A DNA stretch of 64,000 bases from Lithospermum erythrorhizon (lineage: Eukaryota > Streptophyta > Magnoliopsida > Boraginales > Boraginaceae): positions 310,001 to 374,000 of the forward strand of contig JADFUC010001759.1 in the NCBI GenBank assembly GCA_019722365.1, in the 5' to 3' direction. The translations under genes and the position numbers were made by a program. Positions within the stretch are counted from its first letter, which is position 1, and each line of letters starts with the position of its first letter. The notes below the pieces were generated by a model. It searched no databases, had not been told where the DNA came from, and was given only the letters and a program-made list of their open reading frames with translations. Of the stretch, positions 21,740 through 34,914 are shown one piece after another.

Positions 21740-23544
21740 CAAATTGCACTCCACTGCACCTTCAAATTGTGATTACCCCAAGTTCACTCTGCACTTGATT
21801 TCTGATTCAAAGAAGTTCTCTCTTTGCAAATGTAAGCTTGCAATGTCTCAACTTTGTCGAGTCACCTACGTTGTCTTGCTTTTCACATCGCACATGATAT
21901 CGACCACCGCTTTTCTAAGGTATCACATAACCAGATTGAGATCAATCATCAGCTTTACCCTGCTTCTCAAACCAGCACTGGTAACGCCTGGCTAATAACC
22001 CTTATCCCCACCTATTCAAGGAACATCATATATCTTTAGTCCTCGTAAGTACTTAAGTACGAATCCGCAAATTCAATGATTTATACCGGACACGATTGAT
22101 AACGGCTTGTTACACTCAAGTTACACGCCCGGACGGTACATAATATGGCATATAAGGACGATCCATGGCTTTTTCTTCAAATTTCATTTGTGGGTCTGAG
22201 ACACCATGTGGGAGGTTTCTCTTAATTATCCACATCTTAAAGATTTCACTTATCATATAAGTATTACCTAATCTAATTAGCCTTTTAGATCGATTTGTAT
22301 GGATTTTTATTCCAACAATGTATGAGCTTCTCCTGCCTTGATAGAGAAACACCTATGACAGCTGCTTGCATCGATGGTCAAGCATAGGTATTGCTGTTTC
22401 CATCTTATTTCATCTACATACAAGACTACAAATGCAACGAAGTTGCCCCACTAATCTTCTTTTGTGTATACATCTTTAATCTTCTCTTCTATCTTAATTT
22501 TGAAACCAAACTTTGATTGACTCCATTGAAACCAAGATTCAACTGATGTCATGTCCAAATTAAATCTTTGTAGTCATACCTTCTTAGGTCCCTTGAGACA
22601 TGTAAAACCTAGAGAAGTCATGTCACACGTCCCCTTCTTAGATTTCAAGTATGAATGTGCCTTTACATCCATCCGCTGCATCTCATAAGTAATCATAATA
22701 GCAATAAAGCAAGGATAATCCGAATGGATTTAAAACTTCACAATATGTTTCATCATAATTAATTCTCGAATTTATTTGAAACTTTTGCTGCAAGTCTATC
22801 CTATAAATACATGGGATATTTCATCTTTATCCATTGCATGGAACCCATTTACACTTATAGAACGCACTCTATAGATCCAACAATGTCCAAATATCATTTC
22901 ATACCAATTTTATTCTGATTTCATGGCAACAGTTATTTATCAAGATCTTGTTCTTTCATGGTTCTATACCTAATGCTACATCTTCCATCACTTGCTTTTT
23001 AACAGTCTGATCTCGGACTATGCAAGTGGTGAGTCTCGCTTAGCTCGATCACGGTTTCGTGGACTGCCAAACTCTCTATATAAGCAGGTCTCGCCTCTAA
23101 GGAATCGACACGCTCTCAACTTCGACTTCCTCCTCACTTTCTGGAACAACTTCAAAGGATCACTTACTTATCTCTGGCCAAGTATTCCTTCTCAAGGATA
23201 ATGCTATGTAATGAAAATCTTATTTTCATGTTTGAGATGTAAGGAATACCCTGTTTCTTTCGAACTAATGAAGATTACTGCTATATTTTGGGTCCAAGTT
23301 TATCTGTGGTCAATTTCAATATTTATGACTTAACTTTGACTGCCCCAAACCACGCCTCATGTGGTCTTAATCTCCTTACTAGTTGGACATTTATTTAGTG
23401 TGTACATGATAGTCTGTAAAGCATATCCCCAAAGTCACTGCGCTCGATGTATTCATCATGGATCGAACCATATCCATGAGTTCGCCAAGCTTCTCAACAC
23501 ACCATTATGTTGAGTTGTTCCAACAGAGTGAGTTGTGATACAAT
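21740..23544 (-). pseudogene. Copia C pol remnant: integrase end, RT, RNase H
   Basis: Read on the minus strand. Around 23530-23450 is integrase (SQLT, then GTTQHNGV, then a MVRSMM-like block), and around 23330-23240 the KLGP and GYPKE-like region. From about 22900 to 22600 is the RT start (CKW, then INYDETYCEVLNPFG). Near 22410 is the catalytic block, VVLYVDE, with E in place of the second active-site D. At about 22310 downwards is VGIKIHTNRSKRLIRL, the segment that follows the palm in Copia. Stops are frequent. The integrase is cut at 23544 by the hAT and resumes at about 30923. Confidence 0.8.
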
Positions 23545-23862
23545 TAGGGCTGCGAAAGAGCCTCGAAAGCTCCATTCGGCTCAGAGTGTTCGGCTCAAAA
23601 GTTCGCACTGTGGTTCGATTCATGTGTACCGAGTTTTAACTCGAATTCCTGATTTCCGGTTCGATGGGCTTTGACTCAGCGTTTTAATTCAATATAACAC
23701 CTTAAATTTAGTCCACTATACACTATCCTAACTCATAATCAAACACACAATAATCTAATTCTACTACATTCTCAAATCTACCTTTTTCTCAATTTCTCAA
23801 AAGAATTAATAATCTTTCTTCTTTCACGCTTATATCATGAGATGCACCTTCCTCCCCAAGAA

Positions 23863-26800
23863 TGTAATAACCTGCCTGCATTTCAATATTATTTAAGAAA
23901 TAGTATAATTAGTTCTGTGAGACATATAAATCAAAATTTCGAAGTTTGAATAATAAAATACAACGTAATCAAATGTCGGGTAGTATATTTCTCGTTTTCG
24001 AGACTTTTAAAGTTGTAATCTTAATGAAAAATGATATTATTTGGGTGGTAATATAATTTGAGTGTAGAAATATGTTGGAAAGTCGTTGTCGAGATAAGTT
24101 AAAACGAGAAGCATCGATTGAATTAAAACGACTGGTTTCACCATATAAAGCTAATCGGGCCAACCCATTAATTCTGATAACCGCCAACCCAAAGCCCAAA
24201 AGAAGCGAAGATCGCCTTCTCCTTCACGCCAGACGCACTTGAAATTTCTTTCCTCCCATTTCTTCCATCTCGCAAGCTTGGACTCAAATTTTTTGGGAGA
24301 AGCCTCATCATCCTTCGATTCAAGGTAAAAAGGCTCATTCGTGTGAGTATTTCAGAGTTTTGGAGTTGACTTTTTGGATTTTGGAATTTTATCGCTATAA
24401 AATCCATCTTACAAAGCCTTTAATTAAAGGTTGTTTTGAGTTAAAGCAAGAAATTGACGAGTATTTTCGATGTTTCGAGGACGTTGACTTTGGGTGATTT
24501 AGTCAATTTCGACTTTCGTGGGTTATTATTGCTTATAATTATTATCTAGGCTGATTAAAAGATAAAGAGATTTATACGACCCATTTTGGGGTGTAAGTTG
24601 CATACTGAAGGACTTTTGAGTTGACTTTGGGTTGACTTTTCTAAAATGTCATTGAGAATATAAATATGTTATCGACCTTTATCGTGATTGTTTGAGGTGG
24701 AAATTATGATTTATAAGTCATTACATGAATATATGTTGAAATTAGTTTATTAGATTTTAGTAGTAAACGAAAGCTGATTTGAGGTCATGAAACGGGTTTA
24801 ATTAGTTGGAAAAGTTGATATTTCGGTTGATTGAAATTGGTTGAAAATGTTGGGTATTTTGGTTAAGGTATTTTCCGATCATGGATTTAATGATAGTTAA
24901 AATTGCCATTTTAATGGTTATTAACATAATTAGTAATCTATACTTAAGTTGTCAATTTGTAACTAAAATGGGTTGAAAAGTCAGGAATTGAATTTAAGAT
25001 AAGGGTTAAAATTATTGTGAGTAGTAATTGTATTTTCGGGTGTTTTGATTAGACGCGGAACGTGGGAAAGGCACTCGGATTGATTAGCGGACGCTTATTG
25101 CTGTAACTGCCAGTAATTTCATTCACGGGTGTTACTTTACGCACTACTTTAAATCGCGCTAACACTAATCGCTACGATTATGTGAGAAACGGGTATACAT
25201 GTCATCGCTGTATGATTACGCGAGAACGGTATACATGTAATTATTGGTAGATTGGCGCGTGATTCATTTTAGCAGCCTACGCATTAATATGCCATTGTAT
25301 TTCGTGGCGCTGAAGATTTGATCGAGGTAAGTAATAAATAACTCCCAACTTATGTTTCTTGTGTTCCGTGGGCTCGGCATTTCTACTCTCGTGGGCTCAT
25401 TTCGCGACCGCTGTATTTACGTACTTTGTCGCACTTATGTATTTCTCGTGGCCTCGGTCTCGCACTTATGTATTTCGCGGCCTTGTCGGGCACTTATGAT
25501 TGCGTAGATGTTTTAGCTGCGGTGCTTTGATGGCTCGTGGAGCAGAGTAGCTGATTATCGGTAGGCGCCGTCGAATTATGCGTGACATCGGTGTTTAATT
25601 TCAGACAGGATACTTAATCTCATACGGATGATAGTGGTTAAAAGTGGCCTCCTTCCTTATAGGACATGTGTGGATCTAATTGGCCTTATACTAACAGATA
25701 AGCGGTTTAGCCTTATACTCTATGTATAAGTGCGCTACCCTTTATACTTTAGCGATAAGTTGCGGCTTGGTTTTATACTGCGGTATAAATATACATGGGC
25801 CTTATACTTCGGTATAAGGCGGCTTGGGCCTTTATACTCTATAAGAGCTAAAATAGTCTTTACATCACTTTGTCAGCAGGTAGGATTTGGGCGTGGCCTT
25901 TATACTTAGTGTATATGCCGGCTTGGCCTTAATATAAGAGCTGGGTATGACTCTCTATGATCAATTTGTCGTGTGCATTGTCGTGTGGCTCGGTTGGCCT
26001 TATACTTCGGTATATGAGCGGTGTTTATTAGCGATCGTCCGGGCCCCCAGTAGACGGATCGAGCATACGCGCACAGAGCGCCGGGGTATAACAGGAGATA
26101 CGGTGAGATGTGATGGCTCATTTACTGTGAGTTATAGTCGCCGAGTCTCCGTGATTTTGTTCTCGTAACGGTGTGCCTTATCGAGACTTTGTATTATGGC
26201 CCGACATGTTGTTTAAATTTTCTATGGTGTCAGAGATGATCCGCTTTATGACTCACTTATTGTCTGCGGATAATGTGGGCGATTATACTGTATGTCAGTT
26301 TTGATGAAATTATGTCGAATTAGGTTTCAAGATTATTAATAATAATGTATTTTTCTTGTGATCCTAGGTTGGTGTTAATCGTTATACATCCTTTAAGGTT
26401 AAAAGTTGAGTTGGTTAATGGTCGAGATAACTTTTGACAACGAGGGCCTTAGGTATAAAATTATAAACCACGCTTATGCTAATCTATAGATGACGTTGAT
26501 GATATTTTATATATATATAGTGGAAATTTGGATTCAAACGTGTTAGTATATAAGTTATGATCTAACCTCTGACGTTGATACCATCGGTGAATCAGCCTTT
26601 AGACTAAATGGAAGAATTTGGTGAGATAATTCCGCACTTAAGTTATCTTGATTAAGATATACGTTGTTCGCTTCTGTATTAAGATAATAAAATGATTCGA
26701 GGTTCTATGATAAACATTTAGATGGAGTGTACGACTATAATTGGGAGTAGCACTTTAAGGTGAACTAAAGATAAAGGTTGAGTTAGTGATGCTGAAGGCG

Positions 26801-27473
26801 AGGATGCTGGTGATATATGCTGAAGCCAGGGTACGTGCGAAGTTGTATATTATATCGGAATTAGCTATATTTCGTAAAGATAATAACAGAGATATCTTCA
26901 TGACATATGGCTATATGTTGTTGACGTGCTGGTTTATCGGGTGTTAGTTGAAAGCCATTAAGGAAAGATTTATATCAGGGTGAGTAGTATATAAAATATA
27001 ACTTTGAGGTATATATAGTTTTTAAATGTAAAGTGGACTCAATTATCTGTATTTGTACGACAAGGCCGTGGTTAACTTATGCGATATTTGTATTCACTCA
27101 CCTTTTACCGACTCCCTCATTTCCCTACGGGCGGGCATTTTATGCCTAGGTTGTCATGCTGGACGCATCGAGACGATTGGCCGAAGAAATAAGGCATTCG
27201 CTTATGACGATGGCTCAAGCATCTTATTAGTCATACTTTTATATTCTTTGGAGTTTTGTTGTACTTAATAATTATTGTTGTCTCGGTGCTGTAAAACCCA
27301 TTGTTTAATGTTGTATTTATATTATTAATTTTCGCTAGAAGAAGAAGGCTTCACCCATTAGTCAGACATTTTTATTACCACGCGCAACGGTTTCATTTTT
27401 ATCGTTATCCATCGCTTACGACTACTATTCTGCATGGATGACGGCCCCAACTCATATTTCAATTCAAGTGTCA
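23863..27473 (+). mobile_element. Long solo-LTR-like element with AAGAA duplication
   Basis: The 3611-bp block starts TGTAATAACC and ends AAGTGTCA. AAGAA stands directly before and directly after it, so it inserted as a unit. It has no gag or pol. Its size and TG...CA ends fit a solo LTR of a Ty3/gypsy chromovirus (Tekay-like LTRs are of this size), which is an inference. The region 24180-24330 resembles a transcribed leader. Around 25680-26015 is an array of hairpins with TTCG loops, also seen in the element at 10180-12656. Confidence 0.8.
25677..26015 (+). repeat. Hairpin array of TATAC-TTCG-GTATA units
   Basis: Eight or nine units lie about 30 to 60 bases apart, mostly introduced by GGCCTT and followed by GGCGGCTTG-like sequence. 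Two carry the exact TATACTTCGGTATA core (25803-25816 and 26001-26014). Others vary in the loop or lose part of the stem. Confidence 0.85.
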
Positions 27474-27639
27474 AAGAAAGAAGCCACATATAACATCAGA
27501 AGGTCTTTTTCGAAATGAAATTTATGATTTCTTAATTTAGGTTTTAATATTTTATTTTATTTTTTGATGATGAATAAATGTAATTCATAATAAAAGATGT
27601 TAAATATAAAAGTATTTTAATTATAATAATTTAGTATTT

Positions 27640-27705
27640 TTGAAATAAATTTTGTTGTTGTACTATCTTTATGCCTATTTGAAATAAATTTTGTTGTTGT
27701 AATTT
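27640..27705 (+). repeat. Direct repeat of 38-39 bases in the hAT leader
   Basis: TTGAAATAAATTTTGTTGTT occurs twice in a row with an intervening TGTACTATCTTTATGCCTA. It is noncoding, just upstream of the transposase start. Confidence 0.8.
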
Positions 27706-27825
27706 AAAATAGACAGAAAATGTATGTTGTATGTTTCATTTTTATTCAAAAGCTAATGTTTATAGTTCTTTAACATCACTCAATTTAGCCTTTGATATAA
27801 TTTTAGTAACTTTTTATTCATAGTA

Positions 27826-30685
27826 ATGACTTGTTCCTTTGTATATTCTTTTGTCGATTCATCAAAAACACCACCTCGAGATGATGAGGTTAAGAAAGAT
27901 GAATTGGGGTATGAATAAATTGATATAGACGAAGATAATGAAGATGTTGATGAAATTGAGCTGGAGGGAATTAATGAGGCTTCTACAGATCTTCTTATTA
28001 GTGACCAGGGAGTTGAGGGACTTGAAGGAGATGAGGTGCAAGGTCAAGAAATTAATGATACAACTAAGAATAAAGTAGCTGATGTATGGGCACATTTGAG
28101 TACAATCACTAATAAAACATCAATGTTGCAAAACATTTCTCTCTAATCAAAGTACTGGCACAACTACTCATTTAAGAAGACATTTGAGGCATGTTTGTAA
28201 GTTTAGACACAATTTTTTTTTCGAAAGAAAGTAGTGAAGGTATTGGAGTTCAAACTAAACAAACTCAACTTCTTGGAGTAATTCTTGCTGATGGTGAAAG
28301 TTCAATTGTCACCTATTCTTTTAACTTTGCAAGAGTTTTAGAACTTGCTGCTCACATGATCCTTTCTCATGAATATCCCTTTAATATTGTTGAACACAAA
28401 GTCTTTAATGAATTTTTTAGCGCATATACTTCTTATTACAAGAAAATCAATAGGTATCTTGTAAGGAAAGAGTGTTTTGTTGTGTTTGATAGGGAAAAGG
28501 AGAAGATAAAGGGAATTTTTTCGAAAGTGAGTAAAATTGGTTTAACTACTGATTGTTGGTGGTGGGGGTTCAAACGTTAAGTTATATGGTTGTGACCGCT
28601 CATTTTATTGATCGTAATTGGAACTTGCAAAAAAGGGTACTTTCTTTTGTTAATGTTCCTGCACCACACAATGGAGTTGCATTAGCAAAAGAAGTTCATA
28701 GGGTTTGTCAAGATTTTGGTATAAGTAAAAAAGTTTCTTCTATGATCGTGGATAATGCTTCACCTAATGATGTTTGTATTGACATTTTGAAAAAAGACTA
28801 TGATTTGATATCAAATCTTATGTTGGGTGGTAAGCTATTTCATGTTAGATGTTGTGTTCATATTAAAAATTTGTTGGTTAGAGATGGGTTGAAAGAGATT
28901 GATCATATTGTTAATGTTGTTAGGAAAGGAGTAAAGTATTTGTTTGGATCATAAAATAAGTTGACTCTTTTAATGAGCATAGGATAAATTTGAAACTCCA
29001 AAAAAGTTGATATTGAATAATAATACTAAGTAGAATTCAACATTTGTCATATTAAAGTTTGGGAATGATGATGAATCTTTTGGTAGATTTTTCCAACAAT
29101 AGATCAATGGGAGGAAGTTAATGAGGTATGTGAGTTTCTTTAAGTGTTCCATCATATTACAAACCACATAAGTGGGAGTAATTATCCAACAGTAAACTTG
29201 TTTTTAATGAAATTATTTAGGATCAAGGAACTAATCGATGTTCAGTTGGATGATCATGAAAAAAAATATATGCAAAATATGGCAATAAGAATGTCTATTA
29301 AATATGATAAGTATTGGGAGGAATGTGACTTCTTGTTGTCCTTTGGTTCAATCTTGGATCCTAGATATAAGAACAAAATGAATATTTTTGCTTATAAGTC
29401 GATGTACCCTATTGATTATGAGGTACGGGTAGAAAAATTGGTGAAGAGTTTCGAAGAGTTGTATGATCAATATGCTAGAATTTATAGTGATGATAAAGGA
29501 AAGGGGTCAGAACCATATGGAGCATATTTGAAGCAACCTCCATCTTCTACTATTGGCAATAGAAAATATGATGAATTCATGTTGCAAACATTACTACATC
29601 GAAGGAAAACTAATTTAGAATTATTTTTTGGTGAACCGTTCATCCTAATGTTCTCGAAGTTTCATGCCTATATCAGCGGAAGGAACAAGCTATATATAAG
29701 GTGTTGTCTAAAATGGCAATGGATATATTATTAATTCCTATAACAATGGTTGCATCCGAATCAACATTTAGTGCTGGTGGTAGGGTCATTGATAAGAAAA
29801 GAGCTTCAATGAGAAGAGACACAATTGAAGTATTGCTTTGTAGTGGTGATTGGATTAAAGAAGTGTATGGCATTATAAGTGGCAAAGATGTAAGTTTAAT
29901 ACTTATATTGCATTAAATTATTCACTGCAATACTATTTCAGTTTGTATGGCATTAGTGCATTACTATTTGTAGAATTATTAGACACTTGACTTGTTATCT
30001 TAATCCTATGTTTCTTAATGTCTTGCTCTCCTATCAGGATCATAATTAGGATGAGGAGCTTTTGTCTTTGATAACTTAATGGCATTACTTTGCTTTAAAG
30101 ATAGATGTAAATTGAAATACTTTATAATAATGTAATGAAAAAGTCTAAACAAATTGACCTTTTAACTAATGGAGTAAATTACACGTTATTTTTCTTATGG
30201 ATAACCCGATAACGAAGGCTCATTCATGTTCTTTAGCATTATCAATTTCTCTGCATTATTGTTTGTATGCATTAATGTTTGTAGAGCTTTGAAGCTTCAT
30301 GAGTTGTTTAGCATTTTAAATTGATAGTTTTAATAACAATTGGTTAACTAATGTCTATATTTTTATTGATATGATTTTAGGAAAACGATGATCCTATTGA
30401 GTTGGAATATGAAAAGGAATATGAAATGAAAGATAAGGAAGTAACAGGTAATTGATCATATCTATCCAACCTTTTACTACAACTATTGTTTTTTGCTTCT
30501 AAATATTTGATTATTAGTATTTTACAATAGATGCAGTCAAGACTAGGGAAACAGGAAAGACTAATAAAAAGCCTAAGGAAATTGTTGAAGTTGTCCCAAA
30601 GCCAAATCAAAAAACAAAGAATGGACAACCATCAAGCAAAGTGACCAAATCAAAACCACCACTAAAGAAAAAGGTCGAAGTGTAG
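27826..30685 (+). pseudogene. hAT transposase (BED / RICESLEEPER type), broken
   Basis: This gene encoded the cut-and-paste transposase of the surrounding element. From the ATG at 27826 comes an acidic N-terminus with a stop near codon 31. Next is a BED zinc-finger remnant in which the HLRRHLRHVC end is kept (28165-28198) but the cysteine pair is lost. The catalytic domain follows with GLTTDCW (28534-28554) and DNASPND (28750-28770), the usual sites of the first two acidic residues. It ends with the C-terminal hATC dimerisation block SESTFSAGGRVIDKKRASM (29758-29812). Frameshifts occur near 28570, 28950-29140 and 29700. After the hATC, GT-AG introns (29890-30380 and 30448-30530) join in frame to a lysine-rich tail ending at a TAG (30683-30685). 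It is not functional as it stands. Confidence 0.85.
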
Positions 30686-30922
30686 TCCGGGAGCAAAAGA
30701 TCGTGAAGAACATGACATGTTTATTCTTTTGAAGCTATTTTTACATGTCAAAAATTGAAGTTTATCATCTTTTGTCTATGTTGAATTGTTAGAAGTTTGG
30801 ACATGTGAAAACTTTGTTAGTAGAACTTAATCGGTTTTCAACTGGCCCAACTACTCAAAATTAATTAAACTCTTTAATTTCATTTAACCATCGAACCGAC
30901 CGAGCCTTTGCTTTTGGTCCTA

Positions 30923-31560
30923 ATATAGGCTTCACTTTTATGCTTTAGTAGATATATGTAACCATATCTACTATAGTCATCACTAAAAGTGATGAAATAT
31001 GAGTAACCTCCTCTAGTAGGAGTATTCATTGGTCCACAACCCTCTCACTGCATCACTCAAAGGAGCGTGATTTGGTCATCTTGTTCGAAGAAGCACTCCA
31101 TTCACATCGATCATATGGTTCTAAATCGATGATGTCAAAATTTCATGAAGATGTAATTTAATGCTTATCACTTATGTGACTAAGTTCCGCAATGCCATAG
31201 ATATAAGGATTCAAATCATTTGGCTTATTCCTTTTATTATTTATGTTTTAGGTCTCAACATTTGTATCTAATACATGAGCTATTCGACGGTAGATGCCGT
31301 AATTCATAAATTATACTATTTTGGGTATTGAACAACCACTTTCATTAATCGAAAAAGTATAGCCATCATTTTCTAATTATGAAATTGAAGTGATGTTTCA
31401 CTTAAAGCATGTACGTTGTAGACATTGTTTAGTCAAGTACCATCCATGTCATAAACTTAAATAAACCGATCCTGGCCAAAGAATGTCCGCAACTTTATTT
31501 TGCTCCATTGCCTACCCGTTGTGTCTACTTTATCTCGCATCATCTTCTTATATTCTCGAA
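30923..31560 (-). pseudogene. Copia C integrase and GAG-pre-integrase remnant
   Basis: On the minus strand this is the N-terminal side of the Copia C integrase. The block GPMNTPTRGGYSYFIT-like followed by DDYSRYGYIYLLKHKSEA lies at about 31035-30925 and stops at the hAT junction. Upstream, 31250-31060, is the GAG-pre-integrase zinc-binding region (HISDKH, then DLEPYDRCE). A protease remnant may lie at 31340-31560. Frameshifts are present. Together with 23544-21740 it rebuilds the normal domain order across the hAT. Confidence 0.78.
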
Positions 31561-34113
31561 GATCCCTCACATTTGTGCAAATTTGAGAGCCACACCGTAT
31601 CAAGCATATCGCAAATGCGAGAGCCACGGTCGGTAGCCGGCAGAGTTAACGATCCAACATAAATATCTCAGACTTGCTGCAATGCATCTACTCATCTCAT
31701 CTCGCCATGTATTTATTTTCATTCCATGATTTGTCTCAGCATCATCGTAACAAACCAAGTGTCATGCATATTTCATTTCTCCAAATTGAAATGAGAATAT
31801 TAGAGTTATTATTCATGTGGGCTATTTAACTTTAAATGTAAGATATGTTAAAAATAATATAGCTTTAGTTATTCATGTCATAATAAGTAATTCTAAAAAT
31901 CATATAATAGAATTAATACTTGTGCCATAATTCCACCTAAACGCATTAAGTATACCAAGATCCTATATGACCGGTAGTCGAACGGCAACACGCATACATT
32001 TCAGCCCCAATCACATAGGTAGCGCACCATCACCAATCATGACTATCACACTTTCGGTGTCACTAAAGTTCATCTTAGACTCAGAGGTTGACCTCTTTGT
32101 CAACGGGTTCCAAGTCTGATCAATTAGAAATCATCGTTTAAGTAACCAAATCTACCGACGTAGAGTCAAAGTCGGAGGTTTATAGCTCAAGTCTGACACT
32201 GAATCGACAAAACACCCCATTTGGAAAGTTAGTTTTAAAAGATGACACGCTCACTAACTTAAGAGGTCCGCACATAAACAAGGTTCATTCTAACTTAGAA
32301 TTGGTATGACAATACTACATAATTTACGGTAGGATTAGTTATTTGAACGAAGTCTTATAATCAAGTAAAATATATATACATACAAAGTATTATATATAAC
32401 ATGGGACATAAAGATAAAATATAACACTAATAAATACTCGTGATATGACCTATAAAATCTAGACTAGTTCTAAATTACTTAATCTATTTCCATGATCTCT
32501 ATCATCCACACTTCTCAAGTGGTTACCAATTTCAATTATTTATATTTACATTAAATGGATAATAAATCAAACGCGTTGTACATTCATTTTTAGGCAAAAC
32601 TAATGCATCGTATTTCCCAAAATACATCTAAGTCATATCACTAATCTTCTTTATCCACACAAATTATGTAATGCATTTCTAATTATCTAATAACGAATTA
32701 AAGCATCGCCATAAATAATAGATATAAGAACCATATTTTAAAGGCAATAATAAATAATCTAAATAAATATATATGCCATTTTATATTCATCAAATGAAAT
32801 ATACAATTTAATTGAATAAGTGTAAAATATCCACTTAAAACTATTTTAAGTGTTTTAATAATTAATATTAAATAATAAGTATTTCTCAAAATACTATTTA
32901 TTTAATTTACACTTTTAAATAAATTTAATTTCAGATTATATGTTATCAAGAAAACTTCAATTATAAATTAATTCATGATTTTAATTTACTAACTAATTCA
33001 AATGATAAATCTAACTCAAATTAGAATTAATTAATTAATAGTCTTTATTTTAATTGAATACTGGCCATCAATTAAAAATAACTTCTAATCAAATTAGAAA
33101 CTATTAAAGTAGTTAGATTAAATTACTCAAACTAATTTTAACTTGAAATTAATTTAAAATAATTTAATTGATATCACAATGCTACCTCGGCTGCAATAGG
33201 CTTAATCAAATTAAAACCAGTGCCCAAAGCAAAACAAGCCCAAGAGGGTTGTCGTCCGTGACTGAAATTTCAACAAAGTCTGTGAGCCCAACTAACAGTC
33301 CACTAACGAGCCCAACAGCAGGCCCAAAGACCTTAGGCCCAAAGCCGAACAAAGCCACAAACGCCCAACCCACATGCCCGAAACAATGTCGGACGCCCAC
33401 ACTACACAAATGTACTCCAACATCATGCCGACGCCATCACACAGCGCGACGCTGCGTACATTTGTCATGCCGATTTGTCATTACGACGCATGCTGGTGTC
33501 ATCGTGACATAGACACTTGAGCGACGTGTCGCCCATGCGATCAAGAAATGGTCAGTTGTCATGCTAACGCTTTATCCCCTCAGCCTCAAGACAGCTTCAG
33601 AATACTTTATCCTGGGCCGTAAGATCATCACTTTGACTTTTTGTTATACCTATCAACTTTTTGTTTGTATCAGATAATACCGATTTAAAATCAGACAACG
33701 AAAATACATTTCAAACTTTCCGACGATATATTTTTTATTAAATATTATAATACAAACAAATATATTTCGTCATATAAAACAAAGGGACAATCTTTGCTGA
33801 CGGCGGAGAAGTTTTTTTCTCAAACGATCATGAATCGATTTAAATCGAAACTTGCTATAAATTTTGCTCAAAAATTCCCTAAAAAATTCATAAAAATCCA
33901 AAAAATATTTCCTCATTTAACTACAATGATTATTTTGCAAAATAATTAATAATTAATCAGATTTAATGATGATCAACATAATTTATAATCTCGAATCTAA
34001 AATTATTTAATTACAATTCAAACATATAAAATTCAGATTCAACAATACATAAACAATTTCATGCATTTAATTACGTGAATACTATTCGTGAGCCCGGCTC
34101 ATTTTATGCTTAC
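31561..34113 (-). other. Copia C gag/leader region, decayed
   Basis: Between the protease remnant and the 5' LTR I could not recognise gag. The stretch 32350-33160 is very AT-rich. A GC-rich island with repeated GCCCAA (33180-33560) stands out, about 550 bp inside the LTR. Element F has a similar island at an equivalent place. No primer-binding site could be matched to a tRNA. Confidence 0.45.
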
Positions 34114-34914
34114 CGTTGGATTTTCGGGATTAAAAATAACAATTATAACAATCTAAACCAAGATTCTACCTAATAATATAAAACAATAATATACAAGTGC
34201 TGCATCTTTCTTCAAGGATTTGCAACGGAATATATATGAAAAGACTACTAATCAACGCAGATTGCCTCTAAGCACACAAGACCAACGTATTTAAACGAAC
34301 TCCTCCGCGAAGCTTTACTAGAACTTTTTAAAAAAATCGAGGAAGAGATCTGACAAAATTTCCAAAAGGGAATTCTCGCCTAATACTCGACCAAGGAAGT
34401 TATGGTTATAGTTTTACTCCTTTGCCACAAAAAAACAAAATGAATGATGACTGAAATTCTACCTTATTGCTAATAAGGAGACTTAAGACTTAAAGAGCTA
34501 AGAACATTCTAAAAACCTAACCTTACCCTAAAAATTGTGGTTCTAAGGAAAGCTCTAGAACCTCCTTTCTTCTCGGTTCAGGCCCTGACAAGATTCCGAT
34601 TTTAATCTTCATTCCATCATTTCCATACAAGCCATTTTAACATTGAGGCTTATAATCGTATTATAATTCGATTTCATTGGTTACAAGGCCATCGAAAATA
34701 GCAATATATATTAATTTATATTAACCGAACATCATATTAATATATGTGACATGAAGCGATTCTAAGAAGCCATCATAACCCATAATTTCAATCGAAGTAT
34801 CTTAATATGTCAATTGCCTAACAATCGAACATATATCCGAATCCTTATAATTATTTAAATGCACACCTGGCTATACAATCTAATTGCTCAACAGACATCT
34901 CTATATTTCCAACA
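34114..34914 (-). repeat. Copia C 5' LTR
   Basis: This is an 801-bp LTR. On the minus strand it starts TGTTGGAAATATAGAGATG and ends ATCCCGAAAATCCAACG, with the final CA changed to CG. LTR D (50494-51345) belongs to the same family, and the 3' LTR at 20524 is a deleted copy. Confidence 0.8.

Larger units (their letters stand above)
23545..30922 (+). mobile_element. hAT DNA transposon carrying a solo LTR
   Basis: The left end TAGGGCTGCGAAAGAGCC is a hAT-type terminus. The right end is placed at ...GGTCCTA (30922), a weaker match. It contains a recognisable but broken hAT transposase gene (27826-30685) and is itself interrupted by a 3.6-kb LTR (23863-27473). Without that insert the transposon is about 3.8 kb, the normal autonomous size. 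The flanks GATACAAT and ATATAGGC do not form a clean 8-bp duplication, so small deletions at the junctions are likely. The host integrase frame also lacks about 50 codons there. Confidence 0.75.
20524..34914 (-). mobile_element. Copia C, LTR retrotransposon hosting a hAT nest
   Basis: On the minus strand the element runs from a 5' LTR at 34114-34914 to a 3' LTR at 20524-20680. Its pol is readable on the minus strand on both sides of a hAT transposon that interrupts the integrase at 23545. The element inserted into MITE M2: AAAAT stands at the left junction and AAATT at the right. Without the nested DNA its own length is about 7.0 kb. All coding parts are interrupted by stops. Confidence 0.85.

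Noticed and set aside
33168..33512. 114-codon ORF in the GC-rich patch of Copia C
   Set aside because: Composition-driven open frame, rich in Thr, Pro and Ser from repeated GCCCAA; no domain pattern.
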